This document shows positions 19,387 to 20,000 of a stretch of 20,000 bases of DNA, piece after piece; position 1 is the stretch's first letter; each line of letters opens with the position of its first letter. The DNA is from Penaeus vannamei (lineage: Eukaryota; Arthropoda; Malacostraca; Decapoda; Penaeidae): assembly GCF_042767895.1 (NCBI RefSeq), contig NC_091557.1, forward strand, positions 36,774,627 to 36,794,626, given 5' to 3'. The notes under the pieces are model-generated. The model had not been told where the DNA came from and did no database searches. It was given only the letters and a program-made list of their open reading frames with translations. The position numbers and the translations under genes were made by a program.

Positions 19387-19717
19387 ATTTACATTCAATG
19401 GAAAACTAGCGACATCATAGACTTACTGGGGCCTCAGTGTCACAAGAACCGAAAGGTGACCAAAGATCAATAATATCAGCGACTACTACGAGCGCCCTAC
19501 AGTTAACTCAGAACTTATAAAATCCTATTAGTGACTTTCGATTCAACAAGCTGTCTCACAGTGATGCTTACATTCAGCTGAAACAGCCCATGCCATCAAC
19601 ATAGCTGGCAGTGATGTGGTCAGGATAACATCATATCAATAGATAATGGCCGCAAATTTCATCCATTATGTAATAAATTCTGGAAATTATACACTCGACC
19701 CAAAACACGTTTCATGG
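19387..19717 (+). pseudogene. Decayed HLH gene relic in unit B
   Basis: The counterpart of the unit A relic. GCCTCAGTGTCACAAGAACC (19431-19450), the in-frame TAA soon after, the missing helix 2 segment and the late ACTCGACCCAAA block (about 19692-19703) are all shared with it. The shared damage means the gene had already died before the segment was duplicated. Spacing to the intact gene upstream (about 950 bp) is the same in both units. Confidence 0.75.
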
Positions 19718-19883
19718 AAAATGCCCCACTCATACATCGCCTTATAGTGCTATGCACATTAATTTAAGATGACACATATACCTTAATATCATTCTCTTGG
19801 TAGCCTCCCTATCAATAAACATTTCAGCTCATGTTAGACAGGCAGTTTTCATTCAAGACATTTACATAACAATATGTTAAGAA

Positions 19884-19922
19884 ATATATATGTATATATA
19901 TGTGTGTGTGTGTATGCATATA
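19884..19922. repeat. AT/TG microsatellite in unit B
   Basis: ATATATATGTATATATATG is followed by a (TG)n run. The equivalent tract in unit A lies at about 15692-15730 and differs slightly. Confidence 0.8.
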
Positions 19923-20000
19923 TTGCAGATATTTCCAGTTTAATAACTAATGCATTTACAATCTCAAGGCATAATGACTGAGGTACTCACTGTCTCTTTA

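Larger units (their letters stand above)
16464..20000 (+). repeat. Tandem segmental duplication, unit B (cut by window end)
   Basis: The second copy of the segment at 12249-15822, in the same orientation, offset by about 4.18-4.22 kb. Indels include a stretch of about 28 bp absent here after ACACAAAAATTCTT. It holds gene copy 4 and a second decayed relic. The last bases still match unit A, so the true end, and possibly more units, lie beyond the window. Confidence 0.85.

Overview
The window looks like nuclear DNA of a decapod crustacean, most likely a penaeid shrimp. The evidence is an AT-rich background, very heavy simple-sequence repeat content of (AT)n, (GA)n, (AAT)n, GATAAT-type and (TG)n, a decayed LINE, and short GC-rich coding islands. 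The host assignment is inference. All similarity statements were made by eye, without alignment or database search.

The central feature is a head-to-tail array of four intact, apparently intronless plus-strand genes at 5245-5841, 10865-11461, 13659-14240 and 17837-18433. Each encodes a 193-198 residue helix-loop-helix protein with no basic DNA-binding region. The HLH has the NRKVS loop and HVINYISDLE helix 2 typical of the Id/Extramacrochaetae family of dominant-negative bHLH inhibitors. The second half of each protein is a Tyr/Gln/Gly/Ser-rich low-complexity tail ending in YGFGY. Each gene has the same compact promoter: CCAAT box, ACGTCAC CRE-like site, GGCGTGGTC, usually GGGCGG, CCGCTGGCGC, then TTTAA. 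Each also has a Pumilio-type TGTANATA element about 20-30 nt after the stop codon.

Layout. 1-3420: mostly non-coding, with a possible minus-strand terminal exon (809-884), an element with about 150-bp imperfect inverted repeats (1721-2954), a G-quadruplex-type run, and a GC-rich dispersed-repeat candidate. 3420-4915: AAT/GATAAT microsatellite field. 5098-5939: gene copy 1. 6373-6545: long AT repeat. 6800-9215: 5'-truncated, inactivated jockey/CR1-like LINE on the minus strand. 9216-10700: anonymous DNA with an 87-bp GA repeat. 10711-11839: copy 2. 12249-20000: two tandem copies of a roughly 4.2-kb segment. Each carries one intact gene (copies 3 and 4) plus one badly decayed relic of the same gene about 950 bp downstream, so the array has held at least six members.

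Copies 1 and 2 are about 98.5% identical in coding DNA while their flanks cannot be aligned by eye. Variant sites among the four copies are mosaic. Together these point to gene conversion limited to the promoter and coding unit. If expressed, the genes would give several near-identical doses of an HLH antagonist under shared transcriptional and post-transcriptional control, comparable in layout to other arthropod HLH gene complexes.
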